This document shows, piece by piece, positions 45,461-55,853 of a stretch of 64,000 nucleotides of DNA. The stretch lies in the NCBI GenBank assembly GCA_030267565.1, contig BRXU01000008.1, positions 62,001 to 126,000 on the forward strand, given 5' to 3'. The notes under the pieces were generated by a model, which was not told the DNA's origin, searched no databases, and saw nothing but the letters and a program-made list of their open reading frames with translations. Positions within the stretch are counted from its first letter, which is position 1. The number at the start of each line of letters is the position of its first letter. Made by a program: the position numbers and the translations under genes. The stretch comes from Pleodorina starrii. Taxonomy: Eukaryota > Chlorophyta > Chlorophyceae > Chlamydomonadales > Volvocaceae.

Positions 45461-46430
45461 GCTACTCCAACACCTCGTCGACATTTGTTTGCTGGCAATG
45501 CCTCACTCAGCACCTGCAACTTCAACAACAGGCTGCGCGCTTCCCGCTTTCCTTTAGGACATTTTGCTTCTTTTCGTTTGGTTGCTTCAGCGGCGCGACC
45601 TGCGGCAGCGGCGGTTTTCTCTCTTGTCGCCGCAGCCGCCATCGGACCGGCGACTCCAGGACTCGGCGCTCCAATCAGGGCGCACAGCGCGCCTACTCTC
45701 TTTGTTCTTCTCCTTCTTCTTTTCGTGGAACTGGGCGTGCGGATTGCGCGTCTTCTCGGAGTGCGCCCTCGGCGAGCGCAGCAATCATCCTCGTGCTTCC
45801 AGCCTGACGCGGCGCCAAGCCGGGCGCTGCGAAAGCTTGCAGCTAAGCCTCTTTTTAGCGACGTTTTCTCGGGCGTCTTGCGCGGTTGGCCTTCCGGTCG
45901 CTCGTGGTGGACGGCATCGTGGAGCTGGACGACTTCCGTGGAGCCCGCGCTTGGAGCCTAGCGGCCTGTGGAGTTTCCTTTGACATCTTCAGGCCTGGCG
46001 GTCGGTTTCTGGCAGGGCCAGGGGTTGGTTTCTTCCGTGCGGGGTTGGTTTCTTCCGTTGGTGGGTGTCTTGGCTGCCCGGCGAGGGGTTCTTCCTCTGC
46101 CTGCTTTGGGTGGCTTGTCCTCGGTGGGGTGAGGCTTGCTCTTGTTGTGTAGGTGGGTGCTGCTTCGCGCCTGGGGTGCCCTGTGGGTGCAGGGGTGGGC
46201 TTCGGGGTGCAGGTGGGGTGCTTTGCCTGTGCGGTGTGCCCTTGCTGCCCTGTCCAGCTCAGCTGCTCTGCAGCTCAGTCCAGACCGACCAGTCGGCCTC
46301 AGGCGCTCGAGGAGCTCCCGCAGAGCCAGGGTGCAGGCAGGGAGGAGTGCAAGTCCCCCGCCTGCTCTCCTGGGACGGGCCCCTAGCAGCAGAGTTGGGG
46401 GCTCTACAGCAGCAGCTTCAGCAGCAGCAC

Positions 46431-46465
<35 letters not shown>

Positions 46466-46560
46466 GCAACACCAGCAACAGCAGTATCAGCATCAGCACG
46501 CCGCAGCAGCAGCAACAGCCAGTTCAGCATCAGCAACAGCATCAGCAACAGCCCGCCCTC
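45461..46560 (+). promoter_or_regulatory. LINE 5' leader (presumed 5' UTR and internal promoter)
   Basis: 1.1 kb between the heptamer array and the first ATG of ORF1. It holds a tandem GGGTTGGTTTCTTCCGT pair (about 46,023-46,058) and a CAG-rich stretch (about 46,403-46,550). Frames upstream of 46,561 end in stops or are CAG-dependent (polyGln in one frame, Ala/Ser in another). A promoter is expected from LINE biology but no core motif is convincing. Confidence 0.5.
46403..46550. repeat. CAG/CAA trinucleotide tract in the LINE leader
   Basis: Imperfect (CAG)n with CAA, CAC and TAT interruptions. One frame would give a Gln-rich peptide. It ends just before the ORF1 start codon. Confidence 0.85.
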
Positions 46561-47715
46561 ATGTTTGTTGGCCCACGGCCTCGCAGACTGCCGGTGGCAG
46601 CTTTGCACGCCGCCCCCCATGGTCCCCCACGCTGTGCGGCCTCCACCGGTCAGCTCCCCCGGTCCGCTCGGTATGCGGCCTCCCTCACGGCCAGCCTGCC
46701 AGCTTCAGTCCGGGCTCGCAAGCAGGCCCCGGGGGGCGCCACCACCTCATGGGAGATCGCCCCCGCCCAGCAGCTGCCAGCCTGGCGTGCTGAGGTCCAG
46801 CGGGAGCTTCCAGGGACTGCCCTGTCCTCTGAGCTGCACACCGGCGACCGCCGGGTGGCCCCCAAGCTGATGTTAGGGGCCGCCGCCCCCCGGGAGGCGG
46901 CCGATGAAGCGGTGTGGGAAGCGTGGTGCAATGCAGCCGTCCAGGCCGCCATGAACGCCAGCCCAGGCACTTTCGTCAGCATCAACCTCCTCGGCCAAGG
47001 GCGCCACCGGGGGGTGGTGCTGAACCCAGCACCCGGCCTGCGAGCAGAGAACGCGGCGGGGGCCTTCCTCCGACGGTCCTCGTTACCAGTCGATTTCCAG
47101 GGGACGACCATCGAAGTCGCGGTGCAGCCATACTACAACCTGGCCCGACCGCACAGCCACAAGCTCCTCATCAAAGGGCTCCCCGGCACTTATGCCCTCG
47201 AAGGGGTCACTGGGGCCTTGCTTAGCTGTGCAGGCCTGGCAGCTACCCCCTCCCAAGGGCAGGACCTGGTTGTGGGGGAAGTCCTGGGCGACGGCATGAC
47301 CCGCTCCAGTACGCCAGGCGCCCTGCCTGATGCATCCCACCTGGTCGCCTTCGTGGCCGCTCCACCGTCGGACCCCAACCTCCTCTCCCTCCCTCGGTCG
47401 TTCTTGATCGACCAGCTCACTGTCCGCATCTCCGTGTTCGACATGAGGGATGCGCCAGTGACCGACTCACCAGCAGCTCCCGCGGCCGAACCACCACCAG
47501 CGCCCGCCGCAGGGCCCCCACCCGCGGTGCAGGCGGCGCCCGGCGCACCAGCAGCAGGGGACGGCACTCACCCAGCCGCCGAGCCCGCACCAACAGCCGC
47601 CCCGGCCCTCGGGAGGCCGGCTGCCGTGGGGGTGGCTGCGATGGCAGCAGGCGGCAGCCCGGGCCCCCTGCCCGCACCAGCCCAGGCTCCCCGGCCGCCG
47701 GCGGCCCACCCCTCT

Positions 47716-47779
47716 TTTTTTTTTTTTTTTTTTTTTGAATTCCGGAGGAACCCGGACTCGGGACATGGGACACACATGT
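47716..47779 (-). mobile_element. SINE-A copy 8, short 3' fragment in ORF1
   Basis: T-run to 47,736, then GAATTCCGGAGG and the SINE-A 3' end in reverse to GACACACATG. CCCTCT occurs on both sides (47,710-47,715 and 47,780-47,785). It shifts the ORF1 frame by +1. Confidence 0.88.
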
Positions 47780-49131
47780 CCCTCTGGCCCACCCACCCCC
47801 TCCACGGTGGGATCAGGGCCCCCAGCCCCCAGCCCTGCCTCGGCTGCCCTCAGCCCTTCCTCCCCTGGGATGGCTGATGGCCAGGCATGGTGGCGCCGAC
47901 CCCAGCTGGTGGAGGCCCCGGACGGCCCCAACAGCCTCCCAGCTGTGTTGCGGACCATCCAGGATGCGCAGAACCGGCATCTGTCCCCATACCCCCGGGC
48001 CGGGGTTGGCGCCAACCCCCAGGGCTGGGGCCCCGACTCCACTCCCATCGGCGGCACCTTCTCCCCTCCCGAGGCTGAGCCGGCCACGATGGCGGCCCCC
48101 CCAGGGGCCCACCAGGGCAGCCCCAGTGGGACCCCCCACCAGGAGCAGCAGGGCCCCTCCAGAGCCCCCACATCTCCCCAGGCCGGCAGCACCGGGCGGT
48201 GGTGGCGACAACCGGACGCCTTCACCCGCCACCACCAGCCCCTCGACCCCACCTCGGCCAGGGGCGGGCCCACGCTGACCCAGCCACCGCCCCAGGCTCC
48301 ACCCACAGGCACGGCTGGCCACCACGGCCCCGGGGGGGACGGGGGGCCCGAGCTGCCCCCCCAGCTGACGCCCAGCCCCGGCTGGGCAGCTCACGGCCCG
48401 CCGCCCCAGCTGGCCGCCCACAGCCCCACAGCGCAGGCCGCCAGCCCTCCACACCAGCCCCCGCCGGGCCCCAGCACTGCCCCGGGCCTGGGACTGCCGA
48501 CCGCGGAGCTCGACGTGCTGCGGGCCGCTAGCTTGATCACAGCCACGCCCAGCCAGTGGGTCCCCCCCGCAGACACCCTTGCGGCTGGGTACCACGACCA
48601 GTTCGTGGACTACTTCGCGGCATGCCCCCACCCCGCCTGCTCGTCCATCGCCTTCCAGGCAGTTCTGCGAAAGCTCTTCATCCGCCACCACCCCCGACTG
48701 GAGTCTCCGGAGCTCGTCGATCCCCACCCCGTCGTGGTCGCCTTCTGCCGCCGGGCACTGCACCAGCTGGACCTGTCGCCCCCAGCGCCCCTCGGCGCAA
48801 TGGAACTGGACGCCCTCCTCCTGCGCGAGAACCACAGCTATCTGTCCCCACGGTGCCCGCATGTGCAGCCCGAGGTGCTGGCAGCGGCCCAATCCGCCCT
48901 GGAGCCCACCCTCCAAGCTCAGACCGGCAATCGCAGCTCTGCCGGCGCATTTCTGAAGGTCTACCACGACCATCTGCGCTCCCTGGCCCCCTTCCTGCCG
49001 GGCCTGCACCCCACCCCCGGGCACGTGCGCTCCTTCATCGTCGCTGCTCTGGGCCAACTGCAGCAGGCCCGAACCCAAATCGCCCGCCACGACGGCCGCC
49101 CCTCCCGACGGGCGGCGCGTGGCGCGCAGCC

Positions 49132-49135
49132 ATGA
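49132..49135 (+). promoter_or_regulatory. ATGA start/stop overlap between LINE ORF1 and ORF2
   Basis: CAGCCATGAGG: TGA ends ORF1 (GAQP-stop) and ATG in the -1 phase starts ORF2. Such overlaps support coupled termination and re-initiation in some LINEs, and this is inferred here from position alone. Confidence 0.7.
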
Positions 49136-51768
49136 GGACCGACGGGACCGCGCCCACCTTCAAGCTCCTGACCGTAAACGTCAATGGGCTTGGGCGGGCG
49201 CGAGCCTCCAGGCTGCTCTGCTACCAGCAGCAGGTCGCAGGCAACCCGGATGTCACCTTCGTACAGGAGGTGAAACTGGGCAGCAAAGCAGCACTGCAGT
49301 CAGTTTTACAACGAGGCAGCGGCCCGGGGGCCCCCTGGCGGGGCAAATGGGGTTACAGCCCGGGGACGGACCTCAGCTGTGGGGCAGCCATCCTGGCGCG
49401 GCCAGGGATCAGCCTGCCGGGCTGTGTGCAGCACCCGTACACCTCGGACACTGCCGGCCGTGTCTGCTGCTGGGACTGGGATGTCCTCCACCTTCGCCTA
49501 CGCCTCCTATGCATCTACGCCCCGTCGGTGGCCGCCAGCCGCCCAGAGTTCTTCCAAAGCCTGCAGCCATACCTCGAGACAGACCGCCACATTCTGCTTG
49601 GAGGGGACCTTAACTGCGTCCTGCATGTGGGTGACGAGGCCCAACCGTCTGCCCATCGGGCCGGCGGGAGGCCTGCACTGCAGGCCCTGGTCCACGGGGC
49701 CAATCTGGTCGACCCCTGGCTGTCTTCCGGCGTGGGGGGGGGCTTCACTCACCCGGCATCACCAACTCGACCGCCGGTGGCACGCCTGGACCGCTGGCTC
49801 ATTGGCCAACCTCTGCAGCAGTACGTGACAGCTGTTCGGGTGGTGCCAGGCGCCCCGGGGGATCATCATGGGGTGCTCTTGGAGCTGGCGCTGCCAGGGT
49901 TCCCCACCCTCGGCCGCAGCAGCTGGGCGTTCCCCACGTACCTGCTGTACCACCCCAGCCTGCTGCCCCGCCTGCAGTCAGCAGTGGAGCTGGCAATCCA
50001 GGCCGTCCAGCAGCAAGATGCCGCTGCTGACCCACGTGAGGTGTGGGAATGTCTGAAAGGTCGCCTCCGCAGTGCAGCCGATCACCTCCACAGACAGCAC
50101 CTGACGGACCAGGCCGCCAGCCTGAGGGCGGCCAAACACGCTGCGTGTGCAGCCCTGGCAGCCATGCAGCATGCTATGCCCGGGCCCGACGCCGGCGCCT
50201 TGGCAGCACAGGCCTGCAGCCAGCTCACCACGGCAGTCAAACAGGCCGCCATCCGCCGCACAACAGCGCTGGACGCCGCGTACACGCAGCATGGCGACAA
50301 GGGCACCGGCTGGTTCCACCAGCTCGGACGCGAGGTGCGCACCCGGGAGCCAGTCACCCACCTCTCAGTCCCGGGTCAGCCCCTCCCGGTTCCGCTCAGT
50401 GACCCGGGTGCGGCCGCCGCTATCACAGCCGCGGCCCACGCCATGTACAGCAGTGACAGCCCCACGGGTCTGTTCCGGGTGGAGCAGGTGGACCTGACAG
50501 CCCAAGACCAGCTCCTGCAGCACCTCCGCCGCCGGCTCCCCCAGCCCCTCAGGGAAGCTGCCGACGCAGCCCCAGCCGCCGGCGAGCTGCAGCTGGACGA
50601 ACTTGCGGCTGCTCTGTCGTCCTGTCTGAATGGCACCACCCCTGGCTCGGACGGCCTGCCTTATGAGGTGTACCGGGTGCTGTGGCCGCTGCTGGGCCCG
50701 CTGCTGCTCGCCGCCGCCAACGCAGCCTTCACCCAGGGATCCGTGGAGACCGGGGCCGCAGCTGCCGACTCCCTGCCGCTCAGCTGGCGTGAAGGGGTCA
50801 TCACTCTCATCTACAAAGGCAAAGGCCTGCCCCGGCCCAGCCTGAGCAGCTACCGGCCCATCACCCTGCTCCAATGCGACTACAAGCTTGTCTGCAAGGC
50901 CGTCAGCAATCGCCTACAGCCGGCACTGGACTACCTGATAGACCCGCTGCAGACTGCCTTCGTCAGCGGCCGGGACATCCGCGACAACACCCTTTACCAC
51001 CTGGCCCTGGCGGAGTGGGTGCGGCACTCGCAGCAACCGGCAGCCCTCATCATACTCGACATCGAGAAGGCCTACGACCGGGTCCATCGCCCCTGGCTCT
51101 ACCGGGTGGCCGAGGCCATGGGCTTCGGTCAGCACACACAGCGCTGGCTGCGCCTGCTCACGTCAGATGGCTCCTGCCAGGTGGTGGTCAATGGGCACCA
51201 GTCAGCACCTTTCCCGGTCCGCAACGGCCTTCAGCAGGGCAGCACCCTGTCGCCCGTCCTGTGGGTCATGCAGCTGGAACCTCTCACCTCGTACCTGCAC
51301 CACCTGCGCAGCACCAACGCTCTCCACACCCCCACCCTCCCCAACAACGTGCCAGCCCCCCCTGTCACCCACCACGCGGACGATACGGTGCTCACGGTCA
51401 GCAATGTCGACAGGGATGGGGAGGTCGCTACCGCGGCAGTCCAGCTGTTCTGCAGGGCCAGCAACGCACGGGTCAATGCCAGCAAGGGGAAGGGGATGGT
51501 GCTGGGTACCCACGAGCCGGTGGTGGGGCCCAACGCCGCAACTGGTGCGAGTTTCCCGACTCCCGGTGATGAACCCCCACGCCACCTGGGAATCCCTCTC
51601 ACTCTGGACCCGGCGGAGGCCGCGCGGCTCTGCTACACCAGCAGAATTCAGCGGGTTCAGCGTCTCGGCCATGTGTGGCGGCGACACGGCCTCAGCCTCG
51701 TGGGCAGGGTGCATGTGGCCAAACAGGTGCTGGGAAACACCCTGGCATACCACCTCTCCATCATCCGC

Positions 51769-52182
51769 AGGTAAGTTCTACACCGAAAGTTAAGGCACTA
51801 CTTTCGGCCCGGGTGACCCGGGTTCAAGTCCCCTCAAGGACAATTGGAACTTACCTGCGCCCCACGGAAGTAGGCAATGGTTCATTGGCAGGCGACAGGG
51901 AAACCTTGCAATTCCCCCCGGGATCCCGGGATCGAAACCTGCCAGTGACCATTGTCCGGGGTGTGATGAGAAAGGAGGGTGCCCACCCCTGTCCCTGTCC
52001 CGTCCGGAGGTTTACAAGACTCATCATACAGTCATCAGCCCCATCCAGCTGGCCCTTGGAGACGCCCAGAAGCCCGGCACGCTAGCTACTCAGCCGAAGT
52101 GGCAGCATCAGTGGAGCCACCAGACAACATATGTGTGTCCCATGTCCCGAGTCCGGGTTCCTCCGGAAATTCAAAAAAAAAA
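51769..52182 (+). mobile_element. SINE-A copy 9, full length, inside ORF2
   Basis: 414 bp from AGGTAAGTTCTACACC to GGAAATTC plus an A-run. The 9-bp ATCATCCGC flanks it (51,760-51,768 and 52,183-52,191). The truncated LINE at 23,551 shows the uninterrupted sequence CCATCATCCGCCCC. The head has a perfect 10-bp stem AGGTAAGTTC/GAACTTACCT, an 8-bp CCGAAAGT/ACTTTCGG hairpin and a B-box-like GGGTTCAAGTCCC. It fixes the element's first base as the A of AGGTAAGT. Confidence 0.95.
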
Positions 52183-54387
52183 ATCATCCGCCCCACCCCA
52201 CCCCAGCTGGCGGCACTCCGCAAGCATATCGACGGCTTTGTGGCCTGGTCGCTCCTGGAGGAAGACGCGTCCCTGGTGTGCCACGGACGGGCCCTGCTGA
52301 AGCCTGGCCCGGAGATCGCCTGCCAGGATCACGACTGTGGCGGTGTCGGCCATCTCGACCTCGACGCCTTCATGGTCGCCCTGCATGCGAAGCCCCTCGC
52401 CCAGCTCGCTCAGCCCGGCCAGCAGCCATGGAAGCAGATCATGCGGGGTCTGCTCGACGAGTACAGGCCGGATGGGACCACTGGGTGGGGCTGGGTGTAT
52501 GGCAAGGCGGAACCGCCCCCCAGCCTGCCTACGTTCATTGCCAGCCTGGTGCAGTCCTACCGCTCCTCGCTCCCGACCCGGCTGGCCTACCCAGAGACCA
52601 TGGACGTGCGTGCCATCCTGCATGAGCCCCTGTTCTTCAATGCAGCCCTGCGTGACCCCGCCACCGACCAGCCCTTCACCCCACCGGCTGGGACCGCCCA
52701 CCTGGGACCCCGCACCCTGGCCGAGCTCCGTGCAGCGTCGCCCATGACCCAGCACGAACCCCTCATGCAGGCGGTCCTTGGGGCTATCCCAGCCGACTGG
52801 CGGAGACTGCTGCCAGCCGACCCCCTGGACCCCGAACTGCCGCCGGCGCCCGACTGGCTCCTGTCGCCCGATGGCAGCCGGGTAAGCAGCCCTACGGGAG
52901 TCTTGTGGGCCGTCCTGCCCAACGGCCGCTTGGTGCCCCCAGACAGCGAGCAGGCCGGAGCAGCAGGGGACGCCGACTGGCCTGCAGCCTGCGTGCTGCC
53001 GGGCCGCAAGCCGCGCCGACACTGGACCTTGGAGGACCATCAGCGATACAGCGAGGCGCCCCCGGCCCAACGTGCCTCCTCATGGCCAGTGGAATACCAG
53101 CTGCTGGGGCTTTGGGACTCGGTCCAGTGCTACCCCCTCAGCCACGGCCACGGCACGCTGCCCCTCATCCACTACACCGTGAGTGAGGTGCGCCACCGCC
53201 TCACCGCCCGCGGTCACAGCTGGGGCCGGGACCAGGACACGGAGCCCCTCATGCCCGCGGCGTGGCCCGAGCAGCCGCACAGCCAGCTACAGCAACAGGA
53301 GGCTCGCTGGCACCAACACTGGCTGGCTCAGCAAGCGCCCAGCCGCAGCCGGTGGTTTGCCATGAACCCCACGCCCAGCCCCGGCTGGATGCGGCCCCGC
53401 TCCTCCCCCCCATCACTGCCCTTGGCCGCTGCAAGCCCGGTCAGCCAGCCTAGCAGCCGCCATGCGGCACCGCACCAGCAGGACCCCGGTGCTGCCGCCG
53501 GACCGTCAGCGCCCGCCGGGCCGGCCCCGGAGGCAGACCCGGCAGCTGATGGCCCGGCTGGCATGTCTCCCCTCGACCGCCGGCGGGCCTGGCAGCGGCT
53601 GTGGGACTGCCCCGCAAGCAACCGGGCCAAGGCGCTAGCCTGGCGGCTGCACCATGGACGGCTCCCGTGCGGGGTGTACCTGGCCTCCAAAGGTCAGCCG
53701 CAGCGTGCCCACTGCTCTGCTCCTAGCTGCTCGGTGGACGGCAACCTGCATGTCGCCAGCCTGACCCACGTCTTCTTGGAGTGCGGGGCTTACACCGCAG
53801 CTCGGGTTTGGCTGGCAGAGCTGTGGGCAACAGTCTCCGGGGCCGCGGACTTGCCTTTCAGCCAGCCGGCTGTGCTGCTGGGAGACTGGCCGGGAGGGTG
53901 GCCGGCCTACCCCACCAGCCCTGGGCTGCAGCTGCTGTGGGCAGCCCTTCGAGCCACTTGGCTGTGGGCGGTCTGGGGCCACTACCACAGGGCGGAGCCT
54001 GATGACCATCCGTCGGCCACGGTGGTGGGCTGCGTCATTGGGGAGCTGCAGCGTCTCATGAGGGCACATTTCAGCATGGCGGCGCTCTCCGAAGACACTC
54101 TGGCGGGGCTGCCCCGGGGCCACATCACAGCACAGCTGAAGCCCGGCCGGCTGGATGCCTTCGAAGCCTCCTGGGCGCATGAAGGCGTCCTCTGCTCCGT
54201 GCAGCGGGTGGCTGGCAGCAGCCCGCGTCTGCAGGTTCATCTGTCCCGGGTGGCCCCGGTCCCAGCACCACAGGCACCCGCCGGGGGCGCCCAGGCAGCA
54301 AAGCAGGTCTCCCCATCCGGGTCAGCCATCAGCGCCCAGCCCAGCCAGGCAGCAGCTCAGCTGACAGGGCAGCCGGGGCCGTCGTGA

Positions 54388-55838
54388 GCGGGGTGTTGGG
54401 AGTGGGGGATCTCGGTGTCTGAGGTCCTTAGGGTGCGAGGGGCCTCGAGGGTGGGGGGAGTGCGGTGCGGGTTGCCTAGGGAGGGGGGTGCGGTGCGGGG
54501 CTTGCTGTGGGTGGGGCCGGAGGGGGTCTTGGGGGTCGGGGGAGCTTAGGAGCAGGGTTGGTGTGGTGCAGGCTGCCGCGGGAGGCAGGTGCGGTTCGGA
54601 GGCTGCTGTCTTGAGGGGTCGCCCCCTGTGTGGGGTCTGTGGGTGTTTTGTCGCTGGCGCTCTCGTGCCTTGGTCTCTGCCCCGGCGGTGCTGCCCCTGC
54701 GGCCTGGAGGGGGGGGTTCTTGGGAGTGGGGTGCGTGCGGCGCCGGGGGGTCTGGGGAGGGTTTCGGGGGGGGACTGGGGAGGGGCGGGGGGGCTTCGGT
54801 GCAGGGTTGGTGTGGTGCAGGCCGCCGTGGGAGGCAGGTGCGGTTCGGGGGTCGCCCCCAGGGTGGGGTCTGCGGGTGTCTTGTCGCCGGCGCGCTTGTG
54901 CCCTGGCTTCCAGCCAGGCAGTGTTGCCCCTGCTGCGCCCGTGGGGGTTCTTGGGAGCCGGGGGGACGTGGGAGTGAGGTTCCTGCGGTGCGGGGTGTCT
55001 TGGGAGGGAGGTGTGTCTTCGGGCCTGCTGTCTTGCGGGGACGCCCCCAGGGTGGGGTCGGTTGTTGTTTGTCTCCGGTGCGCTTGTGTGGCACCGTCCC
55101 TGCGGCTTTTGTGGCTCTGGGAGGCGGTTTCGGTGGTGCGGGGTTCTCTTCGGGCGTGCTGTGGGTTTTCTGTTTTCTCTGGTGCTCCCCGGTGGGGGGG
55201 GGCTTGTTTGCCCTGGTTCGCTGCGGCGGTTGCCCGGTTTTGTTTGTTGTTCCTGTTGCTGTCGCCCAGGGTGTAGGGTTCGCCCCTTGGCTGTTGAGGT
55301 TGTGCAGGTTGTGGTTGTGTTGTCGCTGTGGTCGCTGTTGGGGCCTTTGCCCATCCCTTGGGCTTGTCTCCGGTGACGGGCCCTGTTGTTGGTCCGTGGT
55401 GCTGGCCCGGGTGTTGGGCCGTGGTTTTGGCCCTGGTGTTGGGGCGTGGTGTTGGCTCTGGTTTTGGGCCCTGGTGTTGGGCCCTGGTGTTGGGCTGTGG
55501 GGTTGGCCCTGGTGTTGGGCCGTGGTGTTGGCCCTGGTGTTGGGCCCTGGGGTTTGGCCCTGGTGTTGGGCCCTGGTGTTGGTTTCAGTTCCCTCCTCGG
55601 TGTCTTGGAGGTAGGGGTGGCCGTGTGTGCCGCCCGTGCAGCAGTGGCTCCTGGCCCCTTGCTGCCCCCGTCCATGTCCCTGTCCTGTCTGCGAGTTTAG
55701 GCGTTGCTTGGCTTTTTCTCTCTCCTCGGCTCCTTGCGGTGGTTTGTTGGGCTTCTTGCCAGGCTGTTGTGGCTTGCCGGTCTTGCTCGGCTTGCCCGTT
55801 GGGCTTCGCTTTCCCAGTCCTTGTAACGTCCCTCGCAG
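54388..55838 (+). other. LINE 3' UTR
   Basis: 1.45 kb, G/T-rich on the sense strand, with a minisatellite built from GGCCCTGGTGTTGGG and GGCCGTGGTGTT words (about 55,390-55,590). Frames of 100-400 codons exist on both strands but recur in every copy without a start or codon signature. The 3'-most part is shared by all six LINE 3' ends in the window and probably contains the region recognised by the element's RT. Confidence 0.8.
55822..55826 (+). promoter_or_regulatory. TGTAA polyadenylation signal of the full-length LINE
   Basis: TGTAA followed 12 nt later by A16, in the context TTGTAACGTCCCTCGCAG. Matches the chlorophycean poly(A) signal. Confidence 0.75.
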
Positions 55839-55853
55839 AAAAAAAAAAAAAAA

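Larger units (their letters stand above)
46561..49135 (+). pseudogene. LINE ORF1, split by a 64-bp SINE-A piece
   Basis: The frame from ATG 46,561 is open to the SINE at 47,716. The frame that ends at TGA 49,133-49,135 is open from the SINE onward but one phase off. Removing the 64-bp SINE plus the 6-bp duplication CCCTCT (70 bp) joins them into one frame of 834 codons. The start is the first ATG after the last upstream in-frame stop. The N-terminal part has a region of about 200 residues with VWEAWCNAAVQAAM and HKLLIKGLPGTY, then a Pro/Ala-rich linker. The C-terminal part has a helical-looking region (YHDQFVDYFAACPH, FLKVYHDHLRSLAPFL). No RRM, CCHC knuckle or other known ORF1 domain is evident. 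RNA binding is assumed from LINE biology only. It overlaps ORF2 by ATGA. Confidence 0.75.
49132..54387 (+). pseudogene. LINE ORF2: APE-like endonuclease, reverse transcriptase, zf-RVT-like; split by SINE-A
   Basis: ATG 49,132 overlaps the ORF1 TGA. Residues 1-250 match an APE-type endonuclease: VNVNG (15-19), QE (E46), GGDLN (D159, N161), LDRW, and DHHG (D244, H245). The RT follows with SYRPITLL, LDIEKAYDRV (D643), NGLQQGSTLSP and HADD (D750, D751) in place of the commoner YADD or FADD. After the SINE comes a domain of about 300 residues I cannot assign, a Pro/Ala/Gln-rich linker, and a zf-RVT-like segment (WDCPASNRAKALAWRLHHG, HCSAPSC, LTHVFLECG; about 53,600-53,810). No RNase H seen. Without SINE-A copy 9 and one 9-bp duplication (423 bp) the frame is about 1,610 codons. 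As it stands, TAA at 51,772 ends it. The ORF visible upstream from 48,556 in this phase overlaps ORF1 and is not part of ORF2. Confidence 0.9.
45122..55853 (+). mobile_element. Full-length LINE (non-LTR retrotransposon), L1-like domain order
   Basis: 10.7 kb inserted in the G-rich satellite: the array stops at GGGGGACTGG and resumes after poly(A) with ACTGGGAGGGCC, giving a duplication of about 5 bp (ACTGG, 45,117-45,121 and 55,854-55,858). The uninterrupted form GGAGGGGGACTGGGAGGG is seen in other units. In order it carries a 7-bp tandem array, a 1.1-kb leader, ORF1, ORF2 (APE-like endonuclease, RT, zf-RVT-like domain), a 1.45-kb 3' UTR, TGTAA and A16. ORF1 holds a 64-bp SINE-A piece and ORF2 a 414-bp SINE-A. 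No LTRs or integrase. Currently unable to make either full protein, but recently intact. Clade assignment needs an RT tree. Confidence 0.93.

Noticed and set aside
48556..49131. Upstream extension of LINE ORF2 to 48,556
   Set aside because: It is open only because it overlaps coding ORF1. Endonuclease homology begins just after ATG 49,132, which overlaps the ORF1 stop.
51979..52183. N-terminal extension of the ORF2 C-terminal half into SINE-A
   Set aside because: The first 60-odd codons are SINE sequence open in the same phase. The 23.5-kb LINE copy lacks them.
53530..54387. RNase H domain in ORF2
   Set aside because: I looked for spaced D-E-D-D type motifs after the RT and saw only the zf-RVT-like Cys/His region.
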